DNA of 64,000 nucleotides from Chlorobiota bacterium (GCA_016868665.1 VGGK01000010.1:1-64000), one strand, 5' to 3'. Numbered from the stretch's first letter, positions 47,452 to 56,495 are shown. Translations and numbers: made by a program. Notes: generated by a model from the sequence alone, not told the origin.

Positions 47452-47931
47452 ATGCAACAGGCGATGAAACAAGTTCGAAGCTTTGTTCTGCCGGCAGTTT
47501 TCATGCTGATTACAGGTATCGCTCATGCAGATAACTTCTTTTGCCCGGATGCTTCCGGAAAAACCCGGAGCGTGGAAGTATTCACTCCGGCTCCGGGCAG
47601 CGTTGAACGCAAGGCTATACTCGACGTTATGCGTATGAAGGTCATGGAGCTTCATGAACTCGATGTTGTTTTTGTTGTGAGGTCGATGAATGTCTGCAAG
47701 GGGTGGGCCTGGGTGCATACGCAGCCCCGGTCCAGGGACGGAAACTCTCGGTATGAGGACTTTTATGCTCTCCTGCAAAGAGTCAAGGGGACGTGGACTA
47801 TCGTTGAAATACCCTGTACCGAACCGGAAGATCCTGAATGTTTGGACAGTCCCGGTTATTTCCGGAAACTTGCGTTGCGTTTTCCGGATCTGCCGCAGGT
47901 AATTCTGCCTTCAAAAGATTATAAGCCATGA
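47452..47931 (+). CDS. Small secreted protein of unknown function
   Basis: The ATG at 47452 places a signal peptide (KQVRSFVLPAVFMLITGIAHA, cut before DNFFCPD) at the N-terminus of a 159-residue precursor. The mature part has RKAILDVMRMKVMELHELDVVFVVRSMNVCKGWAWVHTQP, a pattern seen in small periplasmic proteins of unknown role, and four Cys that may pair (CPD, NVCKG, IPCTE, PECLD). It lies between the first CqsS-like kinase and the PAS kinase, and could be a periplasmic partner of either. An in-frame start at 47401 would disrupt the signal peptide. Confidence 0.75.
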   Translation: MQQAMKQVRSFVLPAVFMLITGIAHADNFFCPDASGKTRSVEVFTPAPGSVERKAILDVMRMKVMELHELDVVFVVRSMNVCKGWAWVHTQPRSRDGNSRYEDFYALLQRVKGTWTIVEIPCTEPEDPECLDSPGYFRKLALRFPDLPQVILPSKDYKP

Positions 47932-47964
47932 ATAAACTGACATTGCCGTCCGGGATCTGTCGAC

Positions 47965-50900
47965 ATGTTTTCGTCAAGCGGCGCTATGCTTTCAGACAGG
48001 TCGGCAGCTGAGCATTTCCGGTTACCAGGCGGGGATCAGTCACTTTCATGCCGGAGCTCAGAAATTCGCCTGTCAACATCGATCGATATGAAGAATCTAT
48101 CCTTCGTCCGTCAGAATCCTGAATTATCCGGTTCGACGGCTTCCGATACAATCAATTCTGACTCGCAAGATCATTCCGTTTCGGCACAGATGAATATCTA
48201 CAAGACGATTTTTGAGCATATCAGGGATGGTGTGTTTATCCATACTATCTGCGAAAGCGGCAGAATCGGACGATTTGAGCTGGTTAACCCGGCGGCATGC
48301 CGGATGACCGGGTATACCGAGGAGGAGTTGCTCGATATGGGTCCGGAGGATCTTCATCTTCAGGAGGATATTCAGGTCATCAGGGCGTATTGCCTGGATG
48401 GGCTCAAAAAAAACAGGACATGCATGTTCGATGCGATCCTGCTGCATAAAGACGGTTCACGGATTGACACGGAGATCAGTGTTACGACAGTTGCCAACGC
48501 TGAAAGCGAGTGCGTTATTACCACGGTACACGACGTTACCCTTCGCAACAGGGCGTATCGCGATCTTGCCGAAAGCAAGAGCAGATTACAGCTTATCATG
48601 GATGCCGCTCATGCGGGTATCTGGGAGTGGAATACAAAGAATAACAGCAATATCTGGACGGATGAACTGTATCGTCTCTATGGACTCGATAAGGATGGCA
48701 CTGAGGCTTCTTACGAAGCCTGGCTGAAATCCATCCTGCCCGAAGAAAGGGAGCAAACCGAAAGAGTCGTGATCGAAGCGGCAAGGAAAGCTGAAGAATT
48801 TACTGTCGAGTGGCGGGTCAGGCAGGCTGAGGGCACTGAACGATGGCTTATGTCGAAAGGCACTCCTTTCAAAGACGAAGAAGGCGAGGCAAGCCGATAT
48901 GTGGGAATCGTGATTGACATTACAACGCTCAAGCTCGCACAGAAGGCCGAAATGAAAGAGCAGTCCTTGCGCAAAGCCGTTATTGAGAGTATTCCCGGAA
49001 CGTTTTACATGATCGATGTCAATGGACGATACTCCGCATGGAATGCGTATCAGCGAGATGTAATTATCGGCAAACCGGAATACGAGATGCATGAAGCCGA
49101 AGCGATTCATAGCATTCATCCGGAAGATCGAGTGCTGATTCAGAAAAAAATCACCAATGTACTTGAAGAAGGAACTGTCGAAATTGCGGTCGGGAGGGTG
49201 CTGCTTTGCGGAGGACCTGCATTCCGCTGGTTTCTGATGACCGGTCGGCGTATTTTTTTTGACGGTCAGCCTTATCTGATAGGTATCGGCATAGATATTA
49301 CCGATCGTAAACGGATCGAGGACATGCAGAGCTTTCTTGCCCGTATTACTTCGCTGCCTGCGTCCGAGTCTTTTTTCAGCGCTCTGGCTCAATACCTCGC
49401 GGATTGCCTCGGTATGGATGTTGTGCATATCGGGCGATTCAAACGCGACGGCTCAGCCATGACGACGCTTGGTATATGGAGTATCGGATATGATACGGAA
49501 GAAATATCTGATGCGGCGTGGAACGGCCTTCCTGCTGCGGATCTGCATGAAACAGGAATATGCATCCATCTCTCAGGCGTTCGCGATCTGTTTCCTCAGG
49601 ATCGGCTTTTGCAGGATCTTCGGGCAGAAAGCTATATGGCCACAACGCTTTTTGACCATAACGGCCAACCGATTGGCATCATCAGGGTTGTCGGAAGCGG
49701 TTCGCTTGAAAACGGTAATATAGCCGAAACGATCATAAAACTCGTAGCCATGCGCCTGTCGGGGGAAATTGTGCGACTTGAGGCAGAACATGCTCTGCAG
49801 AAAAGCGAAAAAAAATATCGGGAGCTGTATGAAACCGTACCGATTGGCTTGTATCAGAGCGATCTGGGAGGGCATATCATTGCGGCTAACGAATCCTGTT
49901 TTCAGTTAGCCCATGCCGCCAAAGAGGATCGCGACTGGTGGTTAACGCAGGATACGCGTGCAAGTTATGTTGATCCCGAGGATGCACGGCGGCTCAGGGA
50001 ATTGCTTTTGAGAGACGGATACGTCAGCGGTTTCGAGTCGAGATTCAAGCGCTGTGACGGCACCATAGCCTGGCTGAGCAATACGGCAACACTTGTATAT
50101 AACGAAAAAGGCGAGGCGGATTTCATCAGCGGATCGTTTATCGATATTACAGAGCGAAAATTGGCTGAGGAGGCAAAAGAAAAGCTTGAACTGCAGCTTC
50201 AGCAATCGCAGAAAATGGAGCTTGTCGGTCGGCTTGCCGGAGGCATAGCTCATGATTTCAACAATATGCTTGGCGTTATTCTGGGCAATGCCGAGCTGGC
50301 TCTTGCATCAGAAAACCTTGATCCAGCCAATACAGAACATATCGAGGAGGTTGTCAATGCGGCCAACCGTTCTGCTAATCTGACCGGACAGCTGCTTGCT
50401 TTCGCACGAAAACAGACTGTTACTCCGAAAATCGTCGAGTTGAACAACCTTGTGGAAGGGATGCTGAATATGCTGGAAAGATTGATCGGAGAGGATATAA
50501 AACTTTGCTGGCAGCCTTGTCTCTCTCAACTGTTTGTGAATATCGATCCTTCGCAAATCGATCAGATTCTTGTAAACCTTTGCGTTAATGCCCGGGATGC
50601 TATAGTCGATGTGGGTACGGTTACCATTGAAACAGGCGCAACGGGCATTGACGAAACTGATGCCGGTGCATTTTCGCTGGTGACGCCCGGCGAATATGTT
50701 ATGCTTGCAGTAACCGATACCGGTTGCGGGATTGAGAAGCAGCATTTCGACCATATTTTCGAGCCTTTTTTTACGACCAAGGAGATCGGAAAAGGCACTG
50801 GACTCGGTCTTTCGACTGTTTACGGCATCGTGAAGCAGAATAACGGTTTTATCAATCTTGAAAGCCAACCCGGAAATGGGGCATCATTCAGGATTTATCT

Positions 50901-51333
50901 GCCCCGTATCGAAAAAACACTGCATCATCCAGCCGAAGAACAACCGGTTTCACCTGTTGTTCAGGGAAAAGAGACCATACTGCTTGTCGAAGACGAACCG
51001 GAAATACTGAAGCTGTGCAGGATGGTGCTCGAAATAATCGGCTACTCGGTACTTACGGCGAATACGCCGGACAAAGCCCTCCAGATAGCAGAAGAACATG
51101 GACGGGCAATTCACCTGCTGCTTACTGATGTGATTATGCCGGAAATGAACGGACGCGATCTCGCCTTCAGACTGCAATCGATTCAGCCGGATATGAAGGT
51201 CGTCTATATGTCGGGGTATACAGCCGATAATATCGCAAGCCATGGAGTGATCAATACCGATGTCCAGTTTATCCAGAAGCCTTTCAGTATCAATGCTCTG
51301 AAGCAGAAAATCCGTGATGTTCTCGAGCAATGA
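47965..51333 (+). CDS. Multi-PAS/GAF hybrid histidine kinase
   Basis: The 1122-residue protein (possible internal start at 48088) has no membrane helix. Domains in order: PAS 1 (about 75-200), PAS 2 (205-330), PAS 3 (335-450), GAF-like (455-620), PAS 4 (635-755), HisKA with His in GGIAHDFNNMLG (about 760), HATPase (NLCVNARDA, VTDTGCGI, GTGLGLSTVYG) and a C-terminal receiver with LLLTDVIMPEMNG (about 1053) and QKPFS. The DFNN-type H-box is of the class in which the receiver sits behind the kinase. It senses unknown cytosolic signals and may pass phosphate to or from the flanking CqsS-like kinases, which is inference. Confidence 0.9.
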   Translation: MFSSSGAMLSDRSAAEHFRLPGGDQSLSCRSSEIRLSTSIDMKNLSFVRQNPELSGSTASDTINSDSQDHSVSAQMNIYKTIFEHIRDGVFIHTICESGRIGRFELVNPAACRMTGYTEEELLDMGPEDLHLQEDIQVIRAYCLDGLKKNRTCMFDAILLHKDGSRIDTEISVTTVANAESECVITTVHDVTLRNRAYRDLAESKSRLQLIMDAAHAGIWEWNTKNNSNIWTDELYRLYGLDKDGTEASYEAWLKSILPEEREQTERVVIEAARKAEEFTVEWRVRQAEGTERWLMSKGTPFKDEEGEASRYVGIVIDITTLKLAQKAEMKEQSLRKAVIESIPGTFYMIDVNGRYSAWNAYQRDVIIGKPEYEMHEAEAIHSIHPEDRVLIQKKITNVLEEGTVEIAVGRVLLCGGPAFRWFLMTGRRIFFDGQPYLIGIGIDITDRKRIEDMQSFLARITSLPASESFFSALAQYLADCLGMDVVHIGRFKRDGSAMTTLGIWSIGYDTEEISDAAWNGLPAADLHETGICIHLSGVRDLFPQDRLLQDLRAESYMATTLFDHNGQPIGIIRVVGSGSLENGNIAETIIKLVAMRLSGEIVRLEAEHALQKSEKKYRELYETVPIGLYQSDLGGHIIAANESCFQLAHAAKEDRDWWLTQDTRASYVDPEDARRLRELLLRDGYVSGFESRFKRCDGTIAWLSNTATLVYNEKGEADFISGSFIDITERKLAEEAKEKLELQLQQSQKMELVGRLAGGIAHDFNNMLGVILGNAELALASENLDPANTEHIEEVVNAANRSANLTGQLLAFARKQTVTPKIVELNNLVEGMLNMLERLIGEDIKLCWQPCLSQLFVNIDPSQIDQILVNLCVNARDAIVDVGTVTIETGATGIDETDAGAFSLVTPGEYVMLAVTDTGCGIEKQHFDHIFEPFFTTKEIGKGTGLGLSTVYGIVKQNNGFINLESQPGNGASFRIYLPRIEKTLHHPAEEQPVSPVVQGKETILLVEDEPEILKLCRMVLEIIGYSVLTANTPDKALQIAEEHGRAIHLLLTDVIMPEMNGRDLAFRLQSIQPDMKVVYMSGYTADNIASHGVINTDVQFIQKPFSINALKQKIRDVLEQ

Positions 51334-51816
51334 TCTCGTCTTTTTTCAGTAGCAGTCTGCACACTCTGATTGTATCTGCGATTGAACGCAAAGTCTGCTT
51401 GGTGATCGGTTTACAGCGCGTATTGCCGGATCCGGCTGAAAGCAGAGTCGGGTTCTGAAAAAAAAGAGGATTATACACGGTTATAGCCTGGTTTCTGAAG
51501 TCATTTTTCATGCCGTGATTGCGAGCCGGTCTTGCGGGCTACGCGAAAATAACATCCCATTGATTGTTATCTCCTTTTTTAAAAAAGAGATATGTTTTCG
51601 GTTTTTGTTTCAGGATTGTTACATTAACTATATACAGGTATATGGATTTTATCTTCTCGTTATAATACCGGAATTCGAGGCTGTGCATCGGCCATATACT
51701 CGCCTGGCAGGTTTTCCGCGACTGTTGATGGCGCAATTTTTTTTGAATTTTTATTTCCTGACCTGCGGATTTTAGCGGAATCACAGACCCTACAGTTCCC
51801 AACAAGCAGTATAGCA
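51334..51816. other. Gene-free region before the thioesterase-methyltransferase gene
   Basis: A 483-bp stretch with no convincing gene. It contains the palindromes GCCGGATCCGGC (51425-51436) and CTTTTTTAAAAAAG (51574-51587), the latter a possible terminator on either strand. It should hold the promoter of the two-gene unit 51817-55720. Confidence 0.5.
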
Positions 51817-53226
51817 GTGACACAGAACCATATGCTTTCTAATTTCAATCATTCTTTCCTTTTGAATTCAATCGACGCATGGGAGGAGGATCGTCGGGAT
51901 CGTTTCGATCTCGAAGCTCTGACGAAGTCGTTCCACGAATCGGTACCGGCTCTTGGTTTCATCGACTGGAAGATTACGGATGTCGAGCGCGGTTATGCCG
52001 AAACGGAACTTCCGCTTATTCCTAATTCATCGAATCAGTACATTGCCCATCAGGGCCCTCTGATGCTGCTTGCCGCAGAATACACAGGAGGACTGGCTCT
52101 TACCACATTGTTTCATCGGGTGCCGATAATCGGTTTCTGGCCTTCTGTCGACGAGAACGCCGGTTATATGTGGGGAGCCAAGGCATCAATCAAGTGGCTC
52201 ACTCCAAGCTGCCATAATCTGACCTGCAGGGCGCGGATCGATAATGAGCGATGGGAAGGGCTTGCCAGACGATTTGCCAGCAGCAGCAAGATAGTTGTGA
52301 CTGTTCCCGTTCACATGTACAACGGCGAGAAACTTGTTGCTACGGCCGATTTTACCTACTGGACGCAGGATATCAGGGGGCTTAAACGAAATGCTTACGA
52401 TATTGACAGGATCGATCTGCTCTATGAGCACAAGACCAAAACAACGGCAAAACTGATTGTAGGATTGCGCGCGCTTGAACAGGAAAAGCCACGGGAAGAG
52501 AGGCGGTTTGACGATCCTTATGCCTTCATGCTGGCCGGAAAGCATGGCATTACCCTGGCCAGAAGGTTCAGCGTGGCTACTCCGCAGCTTCAGAATATGA
52601 TAGCTGCCCGTACGCGGCATATTGACGAGTGTGTACGGGCTTTTGCTTCGGGAAAAACGAAATTCAATGTGGTCAATATCGGTTCAGGTTACGACAGCCG
52701 GTTCTGGCGGCTTGATTTTCCTCATGCCGTCGTTTACGATCTCGACCTGCCGGTCATGCTGCATGAACGACAAAGCATTTTCAATTACGATAAAAACATA
52801 CCGGTACGCGCCGTTCCCATAGACCTTGAAAACCAGCCGATCGATCAGGCGCTGCGGGAGCGATCGGATTTCGACCCCGGGTTGCCGACGTTTTTTATCT
52901 GGGAGGGAGGCTCGATGTATTTCAGGGAAATGATTATTGACGGCATTCTCCGTTCGATAAAAAAGATCATGCAGGAGGATTCCTGCATCTGGCTTGATTA
53001 TGTGTCGCAGGATCTGATAGAAATCCGCACGGGTATACGCGAAGCTGAAGGATTCATTCACAATATACGGAAAATGGGCGAACCCTTCATTAACGGATAT
53101 AACGATATCGAAGATCTTGCCGACAGGTACGATTTTATCATAGAACAGGATGTCCGTTCCGGAGAGCTTCTTGATATCGAAGAGGATGTTTATAACCATT
53201 ACAGTTTCTGTGTTCTGAAAAGCTAA
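51817..53226 (+). CDS. Hot-dog thioesterase fused to LCMT-type carboxyl methyltransferase
   Basis: This 469-residue fusion starts with GTG at 51817 (ATG at 51832 possible). Residues about 35-185 form a hot-dog domain of the DUF4442/YiiD-C type: NQYIAHQGPLMLLAAEYTGGLALTTLF has the His78-x-Gly and acidic Glu88 expected of thioesterases, and SIKWLTPS and VVTVPVHMYNGEKLVATADF complete the fold. Residues about 228-469 are a leucine-carboxyl-methyltransferase-like (PPM1/LCMT, PF04072-type) domain: NIGSGYDSRFWRLDFP (SAM site), YDLDLP (311 region) and FIWEGGSMYFRE. The gene ends 1 bp before a CqsS-like receptor. Inferred: acyl-thioester hydrolysis plus methylation of the free carboxylate to a signal. 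Confidence 0.85.
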   Translation: MTQNHMLSNFNHSFLLNSIDAWEEDRRDRFDLEALTKSFHESVPALGFIDWKITDVERGYAETELPLIPNSSNQYIAHQGPLMLLAAEYTGGLALTTLFHRVPIIGFWPSVDENAGYMWGAKASIKWLTPSCHNLTCRARIDNERWEGLARRFASSSKIVVTVPVHMYNGEKLVATADFTYWTQDIRGLKRNAYDIDRIDLLYEHKTKTTAKLIVGLRALEQEKPREERRFDDPYAFMLAGKHGITLARRFSVATPQLQNMIAARTRHIDECVRAFASGKTKFNVVNIGSGYDSRFWRLDFPHAVVYDLDLPVMLHERQSIFNYDKNIPVRAVPIDLENQPIDQALRERSDFDPGLPTFFIWEGGSMYFREMIIDGILRSIKKIMQEDSCIWLDYVSQDLIEIRTGIREAEGFIHNIRKMGEPFINGYNDIEDLADRYDFIIEQDVRSGELLDIEEDVYNHYSFCVLKS

Positions 53227-53227
53227 T

Positions 53228-55720
53228 ATGTTCTTATCGATGACCCCCAGATACTCTTCCAGATCCTCTTTTCTGAAACGCCTGGAGGATTTTTTCCGGA
53301 AAGATTACGATCGTAATGAACTGACGATCAATTATATCAGGTACATAGGGCTATGGGGTCATCCGCTCTATTACCTGCTTTGTACGGTTGTTTTTCCTCA
53401 GCCTTACGAGTCTTTCGAGCTTCGTTTTGCAACGGCGGTTACCTTTGTGCCGATTCTGTTCCACAACCGTTATCCCGTCAGGTTCAGGCCGTTGATGATG
53501 ATATACTGGTATTTATGGCTGACCTTTACCTTTCCGGTTGTGTTTACCTACCTGATGCTGATGAATGATTTTTCCGGTCTGTGGCTGGTTGCCGAAACTG
53601 TCATGCTGTTCGTGTTCATCATCTTTATCACCAATTTCTTTCTTCTGGCATTTCTGTTGGTTTCCGGTATTGCCGTCGCTTATGCGGGATATGTTGTCAC
53701 TACCGGCACTCATCTGACGATCACGCAGCATATTATCGAATACTTCCTGTCGGTGCCGATTGCTATTCTTCTTGGTTTGCTGGTCAATTCCACCAATAAA
53801 AAAGGTGCGCTGGCAAACGAGCGGAATACGGTGCTGCAGTCTCTGGCAGGGAGCATCGCTCACGAAATGCGCAACCCACTCGGTCAGATTCGGCATTGCC
53901 TGTACAGTATCCAGAACCTTCTGCCCCAGGTAACGCCCGAAGAGTATAACAAACCGATCGGCAAAGAGAGGCTCGAAAGTCTTTACGAACGGGTGGTTCG
54001 TGGTCAGATGGCTGTAAAACGAGGCGCCCAGGTGATTGACATGGTTCTCAGCGAAGTTCGCGAGAAGCCTATAGGGCCGGAGAGTTTTACCTATCTGTCC
54101 GCTGCCAGGGTTACGCGCAACGCGCTCGATGAATTCGGCTATGAATCTGAACAGGACAGGAAGCGCGTTCATCTTGTCACGAAAGATCAGTTCGTTTTTC
54201 ATATCAACGAAACGCTTTTTGTTTTCGTGCTCTTCAACCTGCTGAAGAATGCCCTTTTCTATTTCAAAACCTGTCCCGACAGTCAGATCACAGTACGTCT
54301 TGAGACGGGTAAAACTCATAATTACATATATTTTCACGATTCGGGGCCGGGGATATCGAGCGAGGCTCTGCCGCATATTTTTGACAGCTTTTTCACCAAA
54401 GGCAAGACTGCAGGTACCGGTCTCGGGCTGGCTTACTGCAAGCGGATCATGACCGCTTTCGGCGGGGATATTGTCTGTAAATCGATAGAAGGCCAGTATA
54501 CCGAGTTCATGCTTTCTTTTCCGGTTATTTCCGAAAAGGAGATGAACATCTATACGGAGCGTGTCATATCCATGGGATTGGCCGATTTTAAGGGAAAATA
54601 TCTGCTGATCGTTGATGACGAAGCGCTTTATCGCATAGTCCTGAAAAAGTATCTTGCTCCTCTGGAGGTTGAGGTCGACGAGGCGGTCGATGGGCGGGAA
54701 GCATTGCATAAGCTCGCTGAAAGACGGTACGATCTTGTTATCATGGACCTGAACATGCCTTCCATGGGCGGTTATGAAGCGGTCGAAAGGCTGCGCCGCG
54801 GCGAAGCAGGTCAGGAAGCCTGTTCGGTACCTGTTGCGGCACACAGTTCAGAGTCCGTCATGACCGCACGAAGCAGATCGGAAAACGCGGGAATGCAGGC
54901 TTTTATCGCCAAGCCCTGCAGCCAGGCCGAACTTATCACTTCTCTGCGGTCCGTGATCAATGCCGTCCCTGAGGGAAAATATCCAGGTTCTCCGTTTTCC
55001 GGACGAAAAGTGCTGCTGGTGGACGATTCAGCTCTGAATCGCGACCTGCTCGCGATGTATCTCAGAGACAAGGGAATTGTCGTGACCGTTTCGGATAGCG
55101 GTGATCAGGCGCTGGAGATTCTCAGAAAGCAGGATTTCGAGTTGATGATAACCGATATTCATATGCCGGGAATGGATGGACTCGAACTGACCCGCAGGAT
55201 TCGATCGAGCCGGAACCACCGTTATGCCCGGATGCCTGTTATCGGGCTCAGCGGGGCGATTGAAGAGGAGGCTGCGGCGAGAAACGCGGGAATGAACGAC
55301 TTTCGCGTCAAAACGGACAGCCCCAGACTGCTTCTTGCCTCCATTGGCAGGCAACTGTCGGTTCCCGCAGAAAACCCTCTTCAGGAAAAAGCGGTGAAAG
55401 AGTATGCTCACTCAACAGCAGTTACTTCTGCATACGGTCTGTCGTTATCGGAGAGCGAAGATCTCTTGCGCATTTTTCATGAGGAGTTTAAGGATATGCC
55501 AGCAACTCTTCGCCGGGCTCTTGAGGAAGCTGATATCGAAAGTCTTAAACAACAGGCGCATAAACTTAAAGGGAGTGCCGCCATTCTTGGTATCGTATCG
55601 CTCAGCAAGGCAGCCGAAGAACTTGAAATGCATTGCCGTAACGGAAGAACCGAAGATCCTCGCTCCAAAGTAGAGCACATCGTCGAAGCTCTTGAGGCAT
55701 TGTTGGCGGAAAAGGTCTGA
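53228..55720 (+). CDS. CqsS-like autoinducer-receptor hybrid histidine kinase 2, with Hpt
   Basis: This 830-residue protein begins 1 bp after the thioesterase-methyltransferase gene. Six membrane helices (about 40-195) carry GHPLYYLLCTVVFPQPYESFELRFATAV and LMLMNDFSGLWLV, a very good match in layout and text to Vibrio CqsS. The kinase core has His212 (GSIAHEMRNPL), FNLLKNALF, DSGPGIS and GTGLGLAYCKR. Two receivers follow, both with Asp (507 in VIMDLNMP; 643 in MITDIHMPGMDG), then an Hpt domain with His778 (AHKLKGSA). The second receiver ends FRVKTDSP instead of the usual VxKP. The long form includes all phosphorelay modules. Inner membrane. Confidence 0.9.
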   Translation: MFLSMTPRYSSRSSFLKRLEDFFRKDYDRNELTINYIRYIGLWGHPLYYLLCTVVFPQPYESFELRFATAVTFVPILFHNRYPVRFRPLMMIYWYLWLTFTFPVVFTYLMLMNDFSGLWLVAETVMLFVFIIFITNFFLLAFLLVSGIAVAYAGYVVTTGTHLTITQHIIEYFLSVPIAILLGLLVNSTNKKGALANERNTVLQSLAGSIAHEMRNPLGQIRHCLYSIQNLLPQVTPEEYNKPIGKERLESLYERVVRGQMAVKRGAQVIDMVLSEVREKPIGPESFTYLSAARVTRNALDEFGYESEQDRKRVHLVTKDQFVFHINETLFVFVLFNLLKNALFYFKTCPDSQITVRLETGKTHNYIYFHDSGPGISSEALPHIFDSFFTKGKTAGTGLGLAYCKRIMTAFGGDIVCKSIEGQYTEFMLSFPVISEKEMNIYTERVISMGLADFKGKYLLIVDDEALYRIVLKKYLAPLEVEVDEAVDGREALHKLAERRYDLVIMDLNMPSMGGYEAVERLRRGEAGQEACSVPVAAHSSESVMTARSRSENAGMQAFIAKPCSQAELITSLRSVINAVPEGKYPGSPFSGRKVLLVDDSALNRDLLAMYLRDKGIVVTVSDSGDQALEILRKQDFELMITDIHMPGMDGLELTRRIRSSRNHRYARMPVIGLSGAIEEEAAARNAGMNDFRVKTDSPRLLLASIGRQLSVPAENPLQEKAVKEYAHSTAVTSAYGLSLSESEDLLRIFHEEFKDMPATLRRALEEADIESLKQQAHKLKGSAAILGIVSLSKAAEELEMHCRNGRTEDPRSKVEHIVEALEALLAEKV

Positions 55721-55853
55721 AATGCAAGACCCTGATTTTCCCTCGATTCCTTTTTCAGATAATTCCTGTGTATATTGAAATATGACGTTTTATGACCAGT
55801 GGGAATCGTACGCCCGGACGGTCTTTAATCCAATTCATACAGGGAGAAGTATT

Positions 55854-56081
55854 ATGCTGAAGGACGCTGCTGCTGCGGCTGGAGGTGCAATCCTCCTTAC
55901 GCCATTAGGAATGCCTTTCGTAATGCACGGTGTTGCCGGCATGCTTGTCGGCGGAGCCGGTTTGTTCGTTGCCGATTCGCTTTTGAAACAGGTGCTCGAA
56001 GTTATGGATACATCGCAGAAAAACTCCGGGAGCGCCAGTGATACCCAGGAGGGTAATGCGCCGGATTCCGGAGAGATATGA
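55854..56081 (+). CDS. Small Gly/Ala-rich hydrophobic protein 1
   Basis: The ATG at 55854 has a GGAGAAG ribosome site (55840-55846) and gives a 75-residue protein; a longer frame from 55782 lacks one. Residues 1-45 are Ala/Gly-rich and hydrophobic (KDAAAAAGGAILLTPLG, VAGMLVGGAGLFVADSLLKQ), followed by a polar Ser/Asp/Asn tail. It resembles the protein at 56265 in size and composition and may be a membrane-associated peptide. Function unknown. Followed by a tRNA on the opposite strand. Confidence 0.6.
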   Translation: MLKDAAAAAGGAILLTPLGMPFVMHGVAGMLVGGAGLFVADSLLKQVLEVMDTSQKNSGSASDTQEGNAPDSGEI

Positions 56082-56090
56082 ACGAGGGTG

Positions 56091-56164
56091 TGGACAATAT
56101 AGGACTCGAACCTATGACCTCTCGCGTGTGAAGCGAACGCTCTAACCAACTGAGCTAATTGTCC
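56091..56164 (-). tRNA. tRNA-Val (anticodon CAC)
   Basis: The - strand forms a 74-nt cloverleaf: acceptor GGACAAT/ATTGTCC, D-arm GCTCAGTTGGTTAGAGC, anticodon stem TTCGC/GCGAG with loop TTCACAC (anticodon CAC, codon GUG), TpsiC arm ATAGG TTCGAGT CCTAT and discriminator A. CCA is not encoded. Confidence 0.95.
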
Positions 56165-56264
56165 TTATGCCGTCGAAAACGTATACGTTTTCGCAAATGA
56201 TAAGCGATAAGGTAAGGAACGCATACAAAATATCAAAATTCACGTCCTAAAACAGGAGAAATAC

Positions 56265-56495
56265 ATGGAAACGCCGAATCCTGTGGATATGGCTGTCAAG
56301 ACAGCTGCCGGCGTTGCCGGCGCCGCGGTGGTCGGGCCTCTTGCCGCTCCGTTGATGCCGGTGCTGACCGGTCTTGCCGTTGTCGGTCTCGGGGTTTTCG
56401 CTGCCGGATCGATTATCGGCCAGGTTGCCGACAGCGTGATGCACAAAAAAGACGATCGCGACGATATCGAAGACCGCTTGCCCTTTAACGGATAG
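56265..56495 (+). CDS. Small Gly/Ala/Val-rich hydrophobic protein 2
   Basis: The 76-residue protein starts with ATG at 56265 after AACAGGAGAAA (ribosome site AGGAG). It has two hydrophobic stretches ([24 protein letters not shown] and [21 protein letters not shown]) and a charged C-terminus ([17 protein letters not shown]). It resembles the 55854 protein in size and character, across tRNA-Val. Likely a membrane-inserted small protein; function unknown. Its 3' end overlaps the convergent DUF255 gene by 11 bp. Confidence 0.65.
   Translation: METPNPVDMAVKTAAGVAGAAVVGPLAAPLMPVLTGLAVVGLGVFAAGSIIGQVADSVMHKKDDRDDIEDRLPFNG

Noticed and set aside
51515-51775. 86-codon frame before the thioesterase-methyltransferase gene
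   Set aside because: It runs through the palindromic, AT-rich spacer, and an antisense frame of similar length covers the same DNA; no recognisable protein text.
53513-54844. Long antisense frame (443 codons) over the second CqsS-like kinase
   Set aside because: It lies wholly inside a conserved kinase gene and its translation has no coherent domain.
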